This document shows positions 26,019-35,994 of a DNA stretch of 64,000 nucleotides, piece after piece. Source of the stretch: Opitutus sp. GAS368 (GTDB lineage: Bacteria; Verrucomicrobiota; Verrucomicrobiia; Opitutales; Opitutaceae); contig CAMDOF010000014.1 of assembly GCA_945903465.1 (NCBI GenBank), positions 20,015 to 84,014 on the forward strand, in the 5' to 3' direction. The position numbers were made by a program, and so were the translations under genes. Under the pieces are notes generated by a model. That model worked only from the letters and a program-made list of their open reading frames with translations. It was not told where the DNA came from and did no database searches. Numbering within the stretch: the first letter of the stretch is position 1; every line of letters begins with the position of its first letter.

Positions 26019-28249
26019 TCCCTCAACCCAGCCTGCGTCCGCAGTTGACGGTCGATGAGTTGTCCCGTTCGGCGTGGTTCCTGGGCGGCGCGCTGGCGCT
26101 GGTCGGGCTGAGCTCGGCGTTTTATTTGGAAGTCGACGCGGTGGTTTTGGCGGCGTTGGCGTTCGTGGTGATGAGTACCACCTTGATCTGGCCGGCCTTA
26201 CCGGCGCGGATACCCACCATCGCACACACGTTGGCTTTTCCCTCGATCGTGGCGTTTTTCATCGGAGATCTTTGGCTGAAGACCGAGGTGCTTCCAGCCA
26301 TGGTGCGACTTGCCATTTTGCTGTTGGTCTATCGGGCGATCTCCTACCGCCAGCGGCGGGATGATCTGCAGATCATCGTGCTGGGCCTATTCCTCATTAT
26401 CGTCGCAGGGGTCTTGTCGGTTTCCCTGATCTTTGTACTGCAAATTTTAATTTATACTGCGTTGGTTTTGGCGCTGCTCCTGGTGATCACTTTGCGGGAA
26501 TCTGCCCGCGGGTCGGTCCCGGTCACGGCCCTGCCGGCGGGCGAAATCCCGCCGTGGGTTCGGTCGATGAGTTGGGGTCAGCTCCACCGGCGATTTTGGG
26601 CGGCAACGGATTGGCGCGTGGTCAGTTTGGGCCTAGCGTTGTTTTCTGGCGTGGTCGGCGTATCCATTTTGTTGTTTCTTTTGATTCCACGCTTCCAGCT
26701 GGAAAACAGCCTGTTTCTTGATCGGTTCATCTCGAAGAAGGCGAAAACTGGCTTTAGCGATACGATCCGCTTTGGGGAGGTGACGGAGATTCAGCAGGAC
26801 ACGGGAGTGGCGCTAAGCGTCGACGTTTCGGATCAAACCAAGATCCCCGTGATGCCCTATTGGCGCATGTTGGTCTTGGACCAGTACAGCGCGGGCACTT
26901 TCCGGCTTTCGTCAGCGCTAAGAAATCAGCAATTTGGTGCTGAGCGGACTAACTATTTCCTGCATGGTGAGAGCAAGCTGAAGCAAGGGCTTGGTTCAGA
27001 GTGGACTTTTTATCTCGAGTCAGGGGTGAGCCGGTTTCTGCCTTTGCTCGGTCACTTTGAGGTGGTGCGTTTCCGTGAAACCCAGAATTTCCGGCTCGCC
27101 GCCCATTTATCGGTGGTGCAGTTGCGGGAAGAGCCGGTGACGATGGTGGCGTATCGGGTGGAAGGTTTTGACGCGAGTGGGAGCCTGCCTGATCCGGATT
27201 TTGCGCGGCTCTGGAGAAATCGCGCGCAGGTCGGCTCGCGGCGTCAGGTGTTGCAAAATGGGGTGGAGATTTCGGGAGAGCAGGATTTAGCGGCGCTGCG
27301 CGGGGCGGTGCAGCGGGCCACGGCGGGCCAAAGTTTAGATGCGTTGGTTTTTGCTCGGCAAGTGGGGGCGTGGTTGCGGGCTAATCACCCCTATTCTTTG
27401 GCTCCGAAGATTCCGGCGGGTCCCGGCGATCCGCTGGTGCGCTGGTTAGTTTCGAGCGAGGGTGGTCATTGCGAACTTTTTGCCGGTGCGATGGTGATTT
27501 TAGCCCGCACGGCGGGGTTCCCGGCGCGCGTCGTGACCGGTTTTCGCGGGGGGAGTTGGAACGGTTATTCCAACAATTTTTCGATTCGCCATGCGGACGC
27601 CCATGCCTGGGCAGAAATTTTTCAAGAGTCCTCCGGATCGTGGTTGCGAGCCGATCCCTTGGAACCGGCCGTGATTGAGGAAACGGTGGTGAAAGCGGCG
27701 GTGGCGACGGGCGCGCGGTTGGATCGCAGCTGGGGTGCTTGGACGGCTAGTCTGCGAGTTTTCTGGTACCGGAGGATCGTGAACTTTGATCAAAGCGCCC
27801 AGTTGGGTACGTTGAAGGCGGTCAAGCAGGCGACGGAAAATGTGGGCCAGCGGTTGCGCGAGTGGCTGGTGGCAGGCAACTGGCAAGCGATGGGATGGCT
27901 GCGGACGCCTTGGACCGTGCAGCGATTTCTCCAAGGGGCTTTAGGGATGGGGCTCGTCGGTGGATTGGCGGGGTGGTGGTGGGTGCGGGGGCGCGCGGCT
28001 TGGCGTCGCTGGGGCGCGGCGCACGGCGAGCGGACCGCGGACCCGACGCGGCGGGAGGCCGGGAGTTGGTTGAGGCGATTGGAGGACTCTGGAAAGTGGC
28101 TGGAGAGAGGGGATGCCGAGATTTTGGCCGATCTCCAAAGAGTGCGTTTTGGAGACGCGAAGCGGTGGCCGGAGACGGCGGCCTTATTTCGGCGGGCGAG
28201 GCGCTCGTGGCGGGCGGCGAAACGAGCGGCGCGACTTACTCGGACTTAA
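26015..28249 (+). CDS. Transglutaminase-like membrane protein (TgpA/DUF3488 type)
   Basis: The 744-residue protein has an N-terminal block of about six membrane helices (residues 15-230, DUF3488), an exposed transglutaminase-like domain, another membrane helix near 640, and a short cytoplasmic tail. The catalytic triad is visible as Cys486 (GGHCELFAGAM), His530 (DAHAWAEIF) and Asp547 (LRADPLEP). TgpA relatives are essential in some bacteria and are thought to act on periplasmic proteins. It is translationally coupled to DUF58 by a four-base overlap, and its 3' end overlaps the convergent mrdA by 14 bases. Confidence 0.93.
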   Translation: MIPQPSLRPQLTVDELSRSAWFLGGALALVGLSSAFYLEVDAVVLAALAFVVMSTTLIWPALPARIPTIAHTLAFPSIVAFFIGDLWLKTEVLPAMVRLAILLLVYRAISYRQRRDDLQIIVLGLFLIIVAGVLSVSLIFVLQILIYTALVLALLLVITLRESARGSVPVTALPAGEIPPWVRSMSWGQLHRRFWAATDWRVVSLGLALFSGVVGVSILLFLLIPRFQLENSLFLDRFISKKAKTGFSDTIRFGEVTEIQQDTGVALSVDVSDQTKIPVMPYWRMLVLDQYSAGTFRLSSALRNQQFGAERTNYFLHGESKLKQGLGSEWTFYLESGVSRFLPLLGHFEVVRFRETQNFRLAAHLSVVQLREEPVTMVAYRVEGFDASGSLPDPDFARLWRNRAQVGSRRQVLQNGVEISGEQDLAALRGAVQRATAGQSLDALVFARQVGAWLRANHPYSLAPKIPAGPGDPLVRWLVSSEGGHCELFAGAMVILARTAGFPARVVTGFRGGSWNGYSNNFSIRHADAHAWAEIFQESSGSWLRADPLEPAVIEETVVKAAVATGARLDRSWGAWTASLRVFWYRRIVNFDQSAQLGTLKAVKQATENVGQRLREWLVAGNWQAMGWLRTPWTVQRFLQGALGMGLVGGLAGWWWVRGRAAWRRWGAAHGERTADPTRREAGSWLRRLEDSGKWLERGDAEILADLQRVRFGDAKRWPETAALFRRARRSWRAAKRAARLTRT

Positions 28250-30212
28250 AGAGGGGCGCGGCCGGTTGGGCGGCGGGTGTTTTGCGGGTGAAGTATTTTT
28301 TCAGCAGGGCCGCCGCGATCGGCGCGGCGTGCCGGCCGCCTTCAAAGCTTTCTCCGGCGGTTTCACCCTCAATCGCGACGGCGACGGCGATGACTGGCTG
28401 CTCCACTGGCGCGAAGCAAATAAACCAAGCGAAATTGATATTTTTGCCACCCTCGACTCGCTTTTGAGCAGTGCCGGTTTTGCCGGCGACGGTCACGCCT
28501 TCGATGCGATAGGCCGGGGTGCTGATGACTTTCCCCGTGCCGTCGGTAGTGCAACCGAGCATGCCTTCGAGCAGGGCTTTTCGCTCCTCCGGCTTTAAGC
28601 CGATCGTCGCCGTGCGCTGCGTTGGCCGATTGGGGTCGTGGACGAGGGTTGGCTGGGTGAGGAATTCGCCCCGCGCGATCGAAGCAGCGAAGCAAGCCAT
28701 TTGTAATGGCGTAACCAGTACAAAGCCTTGCCCGATGGCCATGTTCGCCGTGTCGCCTGGTACCCAAGCTTCTTTCTGGGTGCGTTGCTTCCAATCGGGA
28801 TCCGGCATCGTCATGCGATGGCCCTCGCCCGGCAGCTCGATTCCCGTCGGCTGGTCCAGATGAAATCGCCGGCCTTCTGCCGCTATCAACGCCGCCGTTG
28901 TGAGCCGCCCCGCTTCATAATAATAGATATCGCAGCTCTTTGCCACGGCGTCGCTGAGCAGGATTTCGCCGTGGCGTCCGCGGCCGTTGTCGCAATAAAA
29001 TATCCGATTCCCAAGACGCAGCAGGCCGTTGCACTTGATGATGGCATTATCGGGGGTGATGGCTCCCGCCCTTAGTGCGGCCATCGTGGTGAGCAGTTTA
29101 AACGTCGAACCTGGCGGCCAAAATCCATTGAGCGCGAGATTGTACCAGGCACCGCGCTTCGTCATGTCGGCGACGAATTCCGCGGATGCTCTTGGCGAAA
29201 ACTTGTTCAGATCAAAATCCGGTTTGCTCGCCATCACCAACACTTCGCCTGTCGCGATATCGAGGGCGACCGCCGTTCCCCGTTGGTCGCCGATCGCCTC
29301 CTCCGTCGCGAGTTGCAGATCGATGTCCAGCGAGGTGACGAGGTGCTGGCCCTGCTTCGGTGCCCGCGTCTCAAGTGGTGGGTTGATTTTGTAGCCCGTG
29401 GGGTCAACGCGGTAAATTCGCCCGCCGGCTTCACCTTGCAATTGGCTATCAAACCATTTCTCGAGCCCGTCTTTTCCCGCCGTGCCCTTCATTCTGAACG
29501 TGGTCAAATCATCACCTGGAAAGCCCACCGCTTCCACATCGTTGTCGGCCCGAACGTAGCCGAGCGTGTGGGCGGCCGCGGAGCCGTGGGGATAGGTGCG
29601 GGCGTTTGAAGCGTAAACTTCGAGCGGCGAACGCACGGGCAATCCTTCGATCAGTCGCGCGTATTCCTTCAGCGAGAGGTGATCCATCAGCGTGAAGGGC
29701 AACAACAGTTGGCGGTCGAAGTGTCGGCGTAAATCGGCCGCATCGACTTGGTCGTTCCGGCCGGTGAGTTGATTGACCTGATCGAGGTAACGCTGCACCA
29801 ACGTGACCCGGGCGATTTGCTTCAACTGGGCGTCCGCGGGCACATCTTGCCGATCGCTGGTGGCCACATAGTTTTTGTAAATCCGGATGTGCTCGCGCCG
29901 TAGTTCCGATTTAAGCTCGTCCAAGTGGAGCAGCACCGCAAAGCGGTGGCGATTGCCGACCAAGAGCTGCCCGTGGCGATCGTAGATATTTCCGCGCGCG
30001 CCGGGGAAAATAATCCGCCGTTGGTTTTGCTGCCGCTCGGCATCGGCATAATCATTGGCTTTGATCAATTGGCGGTAGGCGAGACCTCCGGCGAGTGTCA
30101 GCAAAAGGACTGCAGTGAGAAAATAGAAAAAGAGAATGCGCGGGTTGTAGCTCCGGTGCGATTGAACGAGCTTGCCCGATCGTTCGTTGAGTGAGTCTTC
30201 GTCGGAGTCCAT
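28236..30212 (-). CDS. mrdA: Penicillin-binding protein 2 (elongasome transpeptidase)
   Basis: PBP2 cross-links peptidoglycan during cell elongation. The 658-residue protein has a short cytoplasmic N-terminus, one membrane helix (about residues 27-48), a dimerisation/pedestal domain starting IIFPGARGNIYDRHGQLLVG, and a transpeptidase domain with the serine motif GSTFKLL, the S-x-N-type KSCDIYYYEAGRL region and KTGTAQK. The ATG at 30212 begins MDSDEDSLNERSG; an upstream in-frame start would run into mreD. It follows mreD by 28 bases. Confidence 0.96.
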   Translation of the reverse strand: MDSDEDSLNERSGKLVQSHRSYNPRILFFYFLTAVLLLTLAGGLAYRQLIKANDYADAERQQNQRRIIFPGARGNIYDRHGQLLVGNRHRFAVLLHLDELKSELRREHIRIYKNYVATSDRQDVPADAQLKQIARVTLVQRYLDQVNQLTGRNDQVDAADLRRHFDRQLLLPFTLMDHLSLKEYARLIEGLPVRSPLEVYASNARTYPHGSAAAHTLGYVRADNDVEAVGFPGDDLTTFRMKGTAGKDGLEKWFDSQLQGEAGGRIYRVDPTGYKINPPLETRAPKQGQHLVTSLDIDLQLATEEAIGDQRGTAVALDIATGEVLVMASKPDFDLNKFSPRASAEFVADMTKRGAWYNLALNGFWPPGSTFKLLTTMAALRAGAITPDNAIIKCNGLLRLGNRIFYCDNGRGRHGEILLSDAVAKSCDIYYYEAGRLTTAALIAAEGRRFHLDQPTGIELPGEGHRMTMPDPDWKQRTQKEAWVPGDTANMAIGQGFVLVTPLQMACFAASIARGEFLTQPTLVHDPNRPTQRTATIGLKPEERKALLEGMLGCTTDGTGKVISTPAYRIEGVTVAGKTGTAQKRVEGGKNINFAWFICFAPVEQPVIAVAVAIEGETAGESFEGGRHAAPIAAALLKKYFTRKTPAAQPAAPLFKSE

Positions 30213-30240
30213 AGCCGTAAAAAATAACCGGATTCCGCTC

Positions 30241-30750
30241 TTAACCGGTCGACGCGTAGCCCGGTCCCGCCAGCGCCATCGTTTTGGCCTGGAGCGCAAA
30301 AAACCAAGGAGTGATTACGGCCAAAAAAATCTGCGAGCAGGCGAGGTCAGCCATCAGCCGGGGCCAGACGGCCGCGGGTGCGGGAGAATCGTGGATTTGG
30401 CTGAAAGAGAATATCAAGAAGAGCGCGAGATTCGTCAGCAGGACGACAAGCACGCTGGCGATGGTGTCTTCGCGGGGTACCCGGTCGCGAATATGAAAGA
30501 TGACGACGTGAGCAGCGGCGAAGAGCAGGGTGTGCGTGCCGAAGGTCACCGGCGTCGTGGCATCGCAGAGGAGTCCGCCCATGAGCGCCGCCGCTAGCCC
30601 TGGGCCGTGAGGTTGCGTCAGCGCGGCGAAGGCGACGAATAAGCCACCGGCGAATAAATATACGCGCCAGCCGGTGAGTGCGTGGTTGGCCTGACCAATC
30701 ACGGTCCACAGCAGCAGGAGCGTGGCAAAAAGGGTGAGCGCGCGGCGCAT
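30241..30750 (-). CDS. mreD: Rod-shape-determining protein MreD
   Basis: The 169-residue protein has five or six closely spaced membrane helices and no other domain, as expected for MreD, which links MreC to PBP2/RodA in the elongasome. Sequence identity in this family is always low. The call rests on the position between mreC and mrdA, the size, and the motif GLLCDATTPVTFGTHTLLFA, which parallels G-x-(L/I)-x-D-x-x-x-x-x-x-x-G in MreD. Confidence 0.85.
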   Translation of the reverse strand: MRRALTLFATLLLLWTVIGQANHALTGWRVYLFAGGLFVAFAALTQPHGPGLAAALMGGLLCDATTPVTFGTHTLLFAAAHVVIFHIRDRVPREDTIASVLVVLLTNLALFLIFSFSQIHDSPAPAAVWPRLMADLACSQIFLAVITPWFFALQAKTMALAGPGYASTG

Positions 30751-30814
30751 GGGAACGGCTGGGTCAGGGCAGGGGCAACGCGAGGTCGCAAGGTCGATTT
30801 ATCAGTGGTATCAT

Positions 30815-31654
30815 TCAGCGTCCGCCGAGGTTAGCGAGCGGTACGAGTACGGTCACTTCCGTCAAGGAACCGAGGCGTTCGTCGAGTCTGACCTCGCCGG
30901 ATTTAAAAAGACCATCGTTGCCTGAATCGGCGCGCACGATGGTGCCGAGGGTGAGACCGGGAGGAAACACCCCGCCAAAGCCCGAGGTAACGAGTCGTTT
31001 GGGTGACTGGGTCGTCGCAATAATGTCCAGCGGCATAAATTCCACGACTCCGGTGGGTGGGGCAAAGGTCGGGTTGATCCCTCCTTGAAAACTCAGCGGT
31101 CGGGCATCGCCTTCCACGACGCCCGCTAGCCGCACATTCGGGCTGCTGATGAGTTCGACGACCGCCGTGGTCGCATACACCTCGGTGACGCGCCCGACCA
31201 CTCCGCCGGTGAAAACAACCGGCGCACCGGGCGGGATGCCAAAATTTTTTCCCTTGCGAATGACGATGCGCTGCCACCAACCAGAGAAATCACGGCGGGC
31301 GACTCGCGCATGCTCGTAGCGGTACTCGCTGAAAGACGGTAGGCGCAACAGGCTTTCTAGCCGAGTGATCTCCGACTGTAATTCGACGTTCTGTTGTACG
31401 GCGAGTTCGTAGGATGAATTCAGCCTGGCCAAGTCGCGGCTCGCCTCGATGAGTTCGTCCTTCGAATGCAGGCGGAGCGACCAGTACTCTTTTAAAACTC
31501 TGGCATAGTCCGCGGTGATCGTGATTGGGGCCGTGAGTTCGAAAAAGGTCGCGCGGGTCAACGTCTTGATGGCGGTCGGTATCAGCAGCCACGCCCCGAC
31601 GATGAGGGCGAGGGTTACGAACGGTCTGGTTTGATCGAGGCGTTTGAAAGGCAC
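30815..31654 (-). CDS. mreC: Rod-shape-determining protein MreC
   Basis: The 279-residue protein has one N-terminal membrane helix (about residues 12-32), a coiled-coil stretch (residues 60-105, YELAVQQNVELQSEITRLES), and the two-lobed beta domain of MreC (VIRKGKNFGIPPGAPVVFTG, GVVGRVTEVYATTAVVELIS). It ends with the typical LTEVTVLVPLANL strand. MreC scaffolds the periplasmic side of the elongasome. It lies 387 bases downstream of mreB and 64 upstream of mreD. Confidence 0.95.
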   Translation of the reverse strand: MPFKRLDQTRPFVTLALIVGAWLLIPTAIKTLTRATFFELTAPITITADYARVLKEYWSLRLHSKDELIEASRDLARLNSSYELAVQQNVELQSEITRLESLLRLPSFSEYRYEHARVARRDFSGWWQRIVIRKGKNFGIPPGAPVVFTGGVVGRVTEVYATTAVVELISSPNVRLAGVVEGDARPLSFQGGINPTFAPPTGVVEFMPLDIIATTQSPKRLVTSGFGGVFPPGLTLGTIVRADSGNDGLFKSGEVRLDERLGSLTEVTVLVPLANLGGR

Positions 31655-32041
31655 GGGCGTTGGGTGATTACTCGACTCGACCTACCGAAGGCACGGAAAA
31701 ACGGCGGAGGTGAGGGGAAATGTTCGGGCCCCATTGGGTCGGGGAGTGCTGGCTGGGGCGTCGCAGGTGAGGGCCGCTGTTCCCCGAGGTGGCTTGGCCG
31801 CCGAAGCGGTGAGTCGGGCCGAAGTCGGCGAGAAGGCGGGCGTCGTTAAGCTTGGGTGCTGGTCGGGTCGAAAGCTCCACTGGAGGGCGATCGGGCCGAG
31901 GTCTGTGGAGGTAAATGGCGTCGATCTCTTGAATCGGAAGCAGCGAGTCCGCCGGCGGTTCACCGGCCAGCCGGCGTCATTTTTGCCCGGCGAGTTGAGG
32001 CGGGCGGGCGGGTGCGGCGGCGGACGCCGGCCCCAAGCCAT
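31655..32041. other. Spacer between mreB and mreC
   Basis: An unusually long GC-rich spacer for an mre operon. Open frames on both strands are Pro/Arg/Gly-rich with no recognisable family. No clear terminator or promoter is seen. Confidence 0.4.
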
Positions 32042-33055
32042 TCAGACGTTTTGCATTAACCAAGACAGATCATTCAAAACCGCGCCCGTACCGTTGGCCA
32101 CCGCGGAGAGCGGATCGTCGCTGACGGTCACGGGCAAGCCGGTCTTCTCGCTGAGGAGATGGTCAATGCCTCGGATCAGCGCACCGCCGCCCGCCATGAC
32201 AAAACCGCGATCGACGAGGTCAGCGGAAAGTTCAGGTGGGCAGCGCTCAAGGGTCACGCGGACCGCATCGACGATCGACGCGATCGTATCGGCCAAGGCT
32301 TCGCGAATCTCTTGAGACGTGACGTGAATCGTTTTGGGCAGACCGGCGACAGAGTCTCGACCCTTCACTTCCATGGAAAGTTCTTCATCGAGGGGATAAG
32401 CCGATCCAATGCGGCACTTGATATCTTCGGCGGTGCGCTCACCGATGAGAAGATTATAGGCCCGCTTCATGTAGTTGATGATGGCGCTATCGAGCTCGTC
32501 GCCGGCGACGCGGATCGATTTTGAGAAGACGATCCCGTTGAGCGAAATAATCGCGATCTCGGTGGTGCCGCCACCGATATCGACGATCATGTTGGCGGCG
32601 GGTTCGTCGATCGGCAGGCCCACGCCAATGGCCGCAGCCATGGGCTCTGGAATCGTGATGACGTCGCGCGCTCCGGCGTGCATGGCGGATTCTTTAACGG
32701 CCCGCTTTTCAACCTCGGTAATGCCCGAAGGAATGGCTATGACCACGCGAGGCGGAGCCCGAAAGGAGCCTCCCGATACTTTTCGGATAAAATAGCGGAG
32801 CATCGCCTCCGTCACGTCGAAGTCGGCAATGACTCCGTCTTTCATCGGCCGGATCGCGGTGATGTTACCGGGCGTGCGCCCCAGCATGCGTTTGGCTTCG
32901 TCCCCGACCGCGCGGACTTTTCGAGAGACGGTATCAAGCGCGACCACGGAGGGTTCACGTAGAACGATCCCCTTGTCTTTTACGTAGACAAGGGTGTTGG
33001 CTGTGCCGAGATCGATACCGATGTCGTTCGAGAAGTAACCGAAGATATTCGCCAT
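32042..33055 (-). CDS. mreB: Actin-like rod-shape protein MreB
   Basis: MreB forms membrane-bound filaments that direct lateral wall synthesis. The ATG at 33055 gives [20 protein letters not shown] and 337 residues, the normal MreB length. Phosphate-1 ([14 protein letters not shown]), connect-1, phosphate-2 ([19 protein letters not shown]) and adenosine ([20 protein letters not shown]) motifs are all intact. A further 79 upstream in-frame codons are not part of the protein. It heads the mreB-mreC-mreD-mrdA run. Confidence 0.98.
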   Translation of the reverse strand: MANIFGYFSNDIGIDLGTANTLVYVKDKGIVLREPSVVALDTVSRKVRAVGDEAKRMLGRTPGNITAIRPMKDGVIADFDVTEAMLRYFIRKVSGGSFRAPPRVVIAIPSGITEVEKRAVKESAMHAGARDVITIPEPMAAAIGVGLPIDEPAANMIVDIGGGTTEIAIISLNGIVFSKSIRVAGDELDSAIINYMKRAYNLLIGERTAEDIKCRIGSAYPLDEELSMEVKGRDSVAGLPKTIHVTSQEIREALADTIASIVDAVRVTLERCPPELSADLVDRGFVMAGGGALIRGIDHLLSEKTGLPVTVSDDPLSAVANGTGAVLNDLSWLMQNV

Positions 33056-33384
33056 GTTGCGGGTGCGAGAAGCGACAGAGGGGCGACAATTCGCTTGGTC
33101 AACGAATCGGCGCGTTTCGCTACTGTCAACGTGGTAAAATAATCCGTGAAAAATGAGTCGCGCTAAAAGAGTGCGGAGTTGGGTCCGGGGAGGGAGCTGG
33201 CTCGAGCTGAGCGGGACTGCGGCGAGCAGCTGGAGCAATGTTCTGGCCGCACGGTTTATCGAGCTGGTCGTTGGCCGGGTAGGTGCGCCCACCTCGTTTT
33301 TGCGCAGGCGCTAGCATGTGCATGCCTTGGTGGCGACTTTGCCACCCGGATGGGTGGGTGCAACGGGCGGGGCGTGGCCGGCGA
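33056..33384. other. Intergenic region upstream of mreB
   Basis: A 329-base gap between the U32 peptidase stop and mreB. On the minus strand a TTGACA (33127-33122) lies about 70 bases before the mreB start and could be a -35 element, but no good -10 box is evident. A short dyad (GGTGGC/GCCACC, 33329-33346) without a T run lies downstream of the U32 gene. Confidence 0.35.
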
Positions 33385-35979
33385 TTACGTTTTGCGCGCG
33401 ATTACCTGTGGCGCGGTATCGATCTGCCCGCGGGTTACCCCGAGCTGGTTCAAGAGCTTCAGCTCGCGCCAAAGGTCGGCGCCGGTGATCTCTCCGCGCA
33501 GCAGTTGCCCGTAGCGCGTGAGGGTTCGCTCGACCTCGCCGGCGTCCTCGTTGACGAACTCCACGCGAAAGCTGCGGGCTCCGAGTTCAAGCAACCGCCC
33601 GACATACTCTGCGCCGGTCTGCGCGCGGTTGTTGAAAACCGTATTGCGGCAGCCTGCATCGGCCCTGAGCGGTAGTTCGGCGCCGACGCGGTCCCGGAGC
33701 GCGACGCGGTGCGTGTCGCATGGCCGTCCACAATCCCGATAGTCTTTACCGGACGATAAAAACGCGCAGTACACGCAGTGCTCCATGTGAAACATCGGCA
33801 TGTGCTGGTGAATGGTGAGGTCGAACCACGTGGGAGGCGCGCCCTTCAGCAACGCCTCCAACTGGACAATGTTGAGATCGTAACTGGCGGTGACGCGCTC
33901 AAGGCGGTGGCGCGTCCGCAGGTAGTCCGCCGTCCACGGATTTGCGACGTTGAGCGAAAAGTCACCCCGCTGGCGGTCGTTGGCAAAAAACTGCAGGTGA
34001 TCGTAATTGCGGACGAGATACCCGTCGGCCTCGCAGGAGCGCACCTGTTTTAAAATCCACTCTTCTCCAGGTTTGAAGATGCGGGGAGGGGCGACCCAGA
34101 TTGTGGCGGGCGCCGACTCTCCCTTGCCGGTGGCTTGCAGTTCGCGAAAACGAGCGACGGCCTCGCGGTAGCGCTTGGGGTTTTCAAACTCGCAGTAAAT
34201 GGTCCGCGCGCCTGATTTCCATGCCGCGTCAAGTTGCTCAAGCAACCGGATAACGGCAATTAATTCTGGGGCCGGTGGGGGCGGGTTGGTCCGCTGGTAA
34301 TTCGGCGGCGTCAGCGGCGAGGTTTGCCAGCGCTGGGGCCGGGCACGGAGCTGCTCGAGGGCGAGCGCCGCTTCCCGTCTTAGGCGGTTTAATTCACTCA
34401 CCGGCAGGATGAGATCGCCGACGAGATGGGAGTGCAGTTCACCCAGTTGGAAAGGCGTGCCGCCCAAGCGGCCCAGTTGGGCGCGCAGGCGTTCAAAGGT
34501 GAGGGGTTGGCTCTCGGCGGCCGCCAAGGGCAGGGTTGAGTCGATTTTTACGACGTGGCCTTGCTCGTCCTGGGCGATCAGCGTCAGGGGGCTGCCGAGG
34601 TGGCCGTGCACTTCGACTTTGATCGGGCGGGTGTGCCTGATGCGTTCGCCTGCAAACGTCGCGCGGAGTTCGCGATCGAGCGCGGGATCGTTGGTTTTCC
34701 AGACTAATTGGCCGGGCTGCACCCGCCGCCAATCGATATCGCCGTGACCGAAACGCAGGGTGGTTTCCTTCGCGGGGCCTCCCTCAGGTTCAACTTGGTA
34801 AACGCGGCCGCCCTGCTCGCGCTCGTCTGGTTTCCCAGCGTCGAAAACAATGCCATCCCCAGGTTTTACGGGCGCGATCAGCCGCAGCGAGGCGCTCGCC
34901 GTCCCGACCCGAGTCACTTCGCCGAGCAAAACGCCGCGCTTCGTGCCAAACCGCGCATGCGCGAGTTCCTGGTTGTGGATCCCTCGAAACCAGCCCGTGT
35001 AGAGGCCGCGGGAAAAAGCCATTTGCAACTCGTAGTGCGGGCTCGGTTGGTTTTCGCCCGTCTCGGCCTTTTCCGGCCAGAGGCGATCGAGCGCTTGCCG
35101 ATAAACGCGGGTGATGCTCGCAACATACTCGGGCGACTTCAGCCGACCTTCAATTTTCAGAGATGAGACGCCCACGCGAACTAACTCCGGCAGGACGTCG
35201 AGTCCCGCGAGGTCTTGTGGACTGAGGAGGTAGCGACGGTCGCCGAGATCTATTTTCCGGCCGTCGGCGATCAGATCGTAGGGCAGCCGGCACGCTTGCG
35301 CGCACTCTCCGCGGTTCGCCGAGCGTCCGCCCAGCGACTCGCTCGTCAGGCATTGGCCGGAGTAGGCGACGCAGAGCGCGCCGTGCACGAAAACCTCCAG
35401 CGGCATAACGTCGGCGGGCGACGTTTGCGCCGCGCGAATCGTGGCAATTTCTGCGATCGAATTTTCTCGGGCGAGTACGACCAACTGCGCTCCGAGCTCC
35501 CGCGCAAATTCCACCCCGGCAGCGCTCGTGATCGTCATCTGCGTGGAGCAATGGATGGGAAAATCCGCGGAAAGGGCCCGAATCATTCGGCAGACCCCGA
35601 TGTCTTGCACAATCGCCGCATCGACCCCGGCCGCGATGATGGTGCGAAGATAGTCCGCGGCATCCGCGAGCTCGTTCGTAAATACCAGCGTGTTAAAGGT
35701 CACGTAGCCGCGTACACCGCGCCGATGCAGAAACTCCATCAACGCCGGAAGATCACTTTGCGTAAAATTTTTGGCCCGCATCCGAGCGTTGAAACGCTCC
35801 AGACCAAAATAAATGGCATCGGCCCCGTTCTCGACGGCCGCGCGGGCGCATTCCCAATCGCCCGCCGGCGCCAGCAACTCGGGCCGGCGGCGCGGCGCGA
35901 GGCTAGTCCCCGCCGTTCCGCTTGGCTGGGGAGCGCACGCGGTCGGCGCGGAGGTGGCGGGAGAATCCGAGTTGAACAT
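33385..35979 (-). CDS. Large U32-family peptidase (RlhA/YegQ-like with DUF3656)
   Basis: The 864-residue protein begins with the U32 barrel (PELLAPAGDWECARAAVENG, then ADAIYFGLERFNARM). It has the family signature E-x-F-x-x-G-A-x-C-x-x-x-S-G (EVFVHGALCVAYSGQCLTSE), then SANRGECAQACRLPYDL with clustered Cys. It continues into a collagenase/DUF3656-like middle, and a second U32-like C-terminal half with further Cys (HMEHCVYCAFLSSGKDYRDC). Relatives act in RNA hydroxylation (RlhA, 23S rRNA C2501) or prephenate-derived modifications through an iron-sulfur cluster. Collagen cleavage is an old annotation. Length fits the long U32 subgroup. Confidence 0.9.
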   Translation of the reverse strand: MFNSDSPATSAPTACAPQPSGTAGTSLAPRRRPELLAPAGDWECARAAVENGADAIYFGLERFNARMRAKNFTQSDLPALMEFLHRRGVRGYVTFNTLVFTNELADAADYLRTIIAAGVDAAIVQDIGVCRMIRALSADFPIHCSTQMTITSAAGVEFARELGAQLVVLARENSIAEIATIRAAQTSPADVMPLEVFVHGALCVAYSGQCLTSESLGGRSANRGECAQACRLPYDLIADGRKIDLGDRRYLLSPQDLAGLDVLPELVRVGVSSLKIEGRLKSPEYVASITRVYRQALDRLWPEKAETGENQPSPHYELQMAFSRGLYTGWFRGIHNQELAHARFGTKRGVLLGEVTRVGTASASLRLIAPVKPGDGIVFDAGKPDEREQGGRVYQVEPEGGPAKETTLRFGHGDIDWRRVQPGQLVWKTNDPALDRELRATFAGERIRHTRPIKVEVHGHLGSPLTLIAQDEQGHVVKIDSTLPLAAAESQPLTFERLRAQLGRLGGTPFQLGELHSHLVGDLILPVSELNRLRREAALALEQLRARPQRWQTSPLTPPNYQRTNPPPPAPELIAVIRLLEQLDAAWKSGARTIYCEFENPKRYREAVARFRELQATGKGESAPATIWVAPPRIFKPGEEWILKQVRSCEADGYLVRNYDHLQFFANDRQRGDFSLNVANPWTADYLRTRHRLERVTASYDLNIVQLEALLKGAPPTWFDLTIHQHMPMFHMEHCVYCAFLSSGKDYRDCGRPCDTHRVALRDRVGAELPLRADAGCRNTVFNNRAQTGAEYVGRLLELGARSFRVEFVNEDAGEVERTLTRYGQLLRGEITGADLWRELKLLNQLGVTRGQIDTAPQVIARKT

Positions 35980-35994
35980 GAAGGGGGGAGACTT

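Noticed and set aside
33329..33346. Terminator after the U32 peptidase
   Set aside because: The 6-bp dyad lacks a T run on either side.
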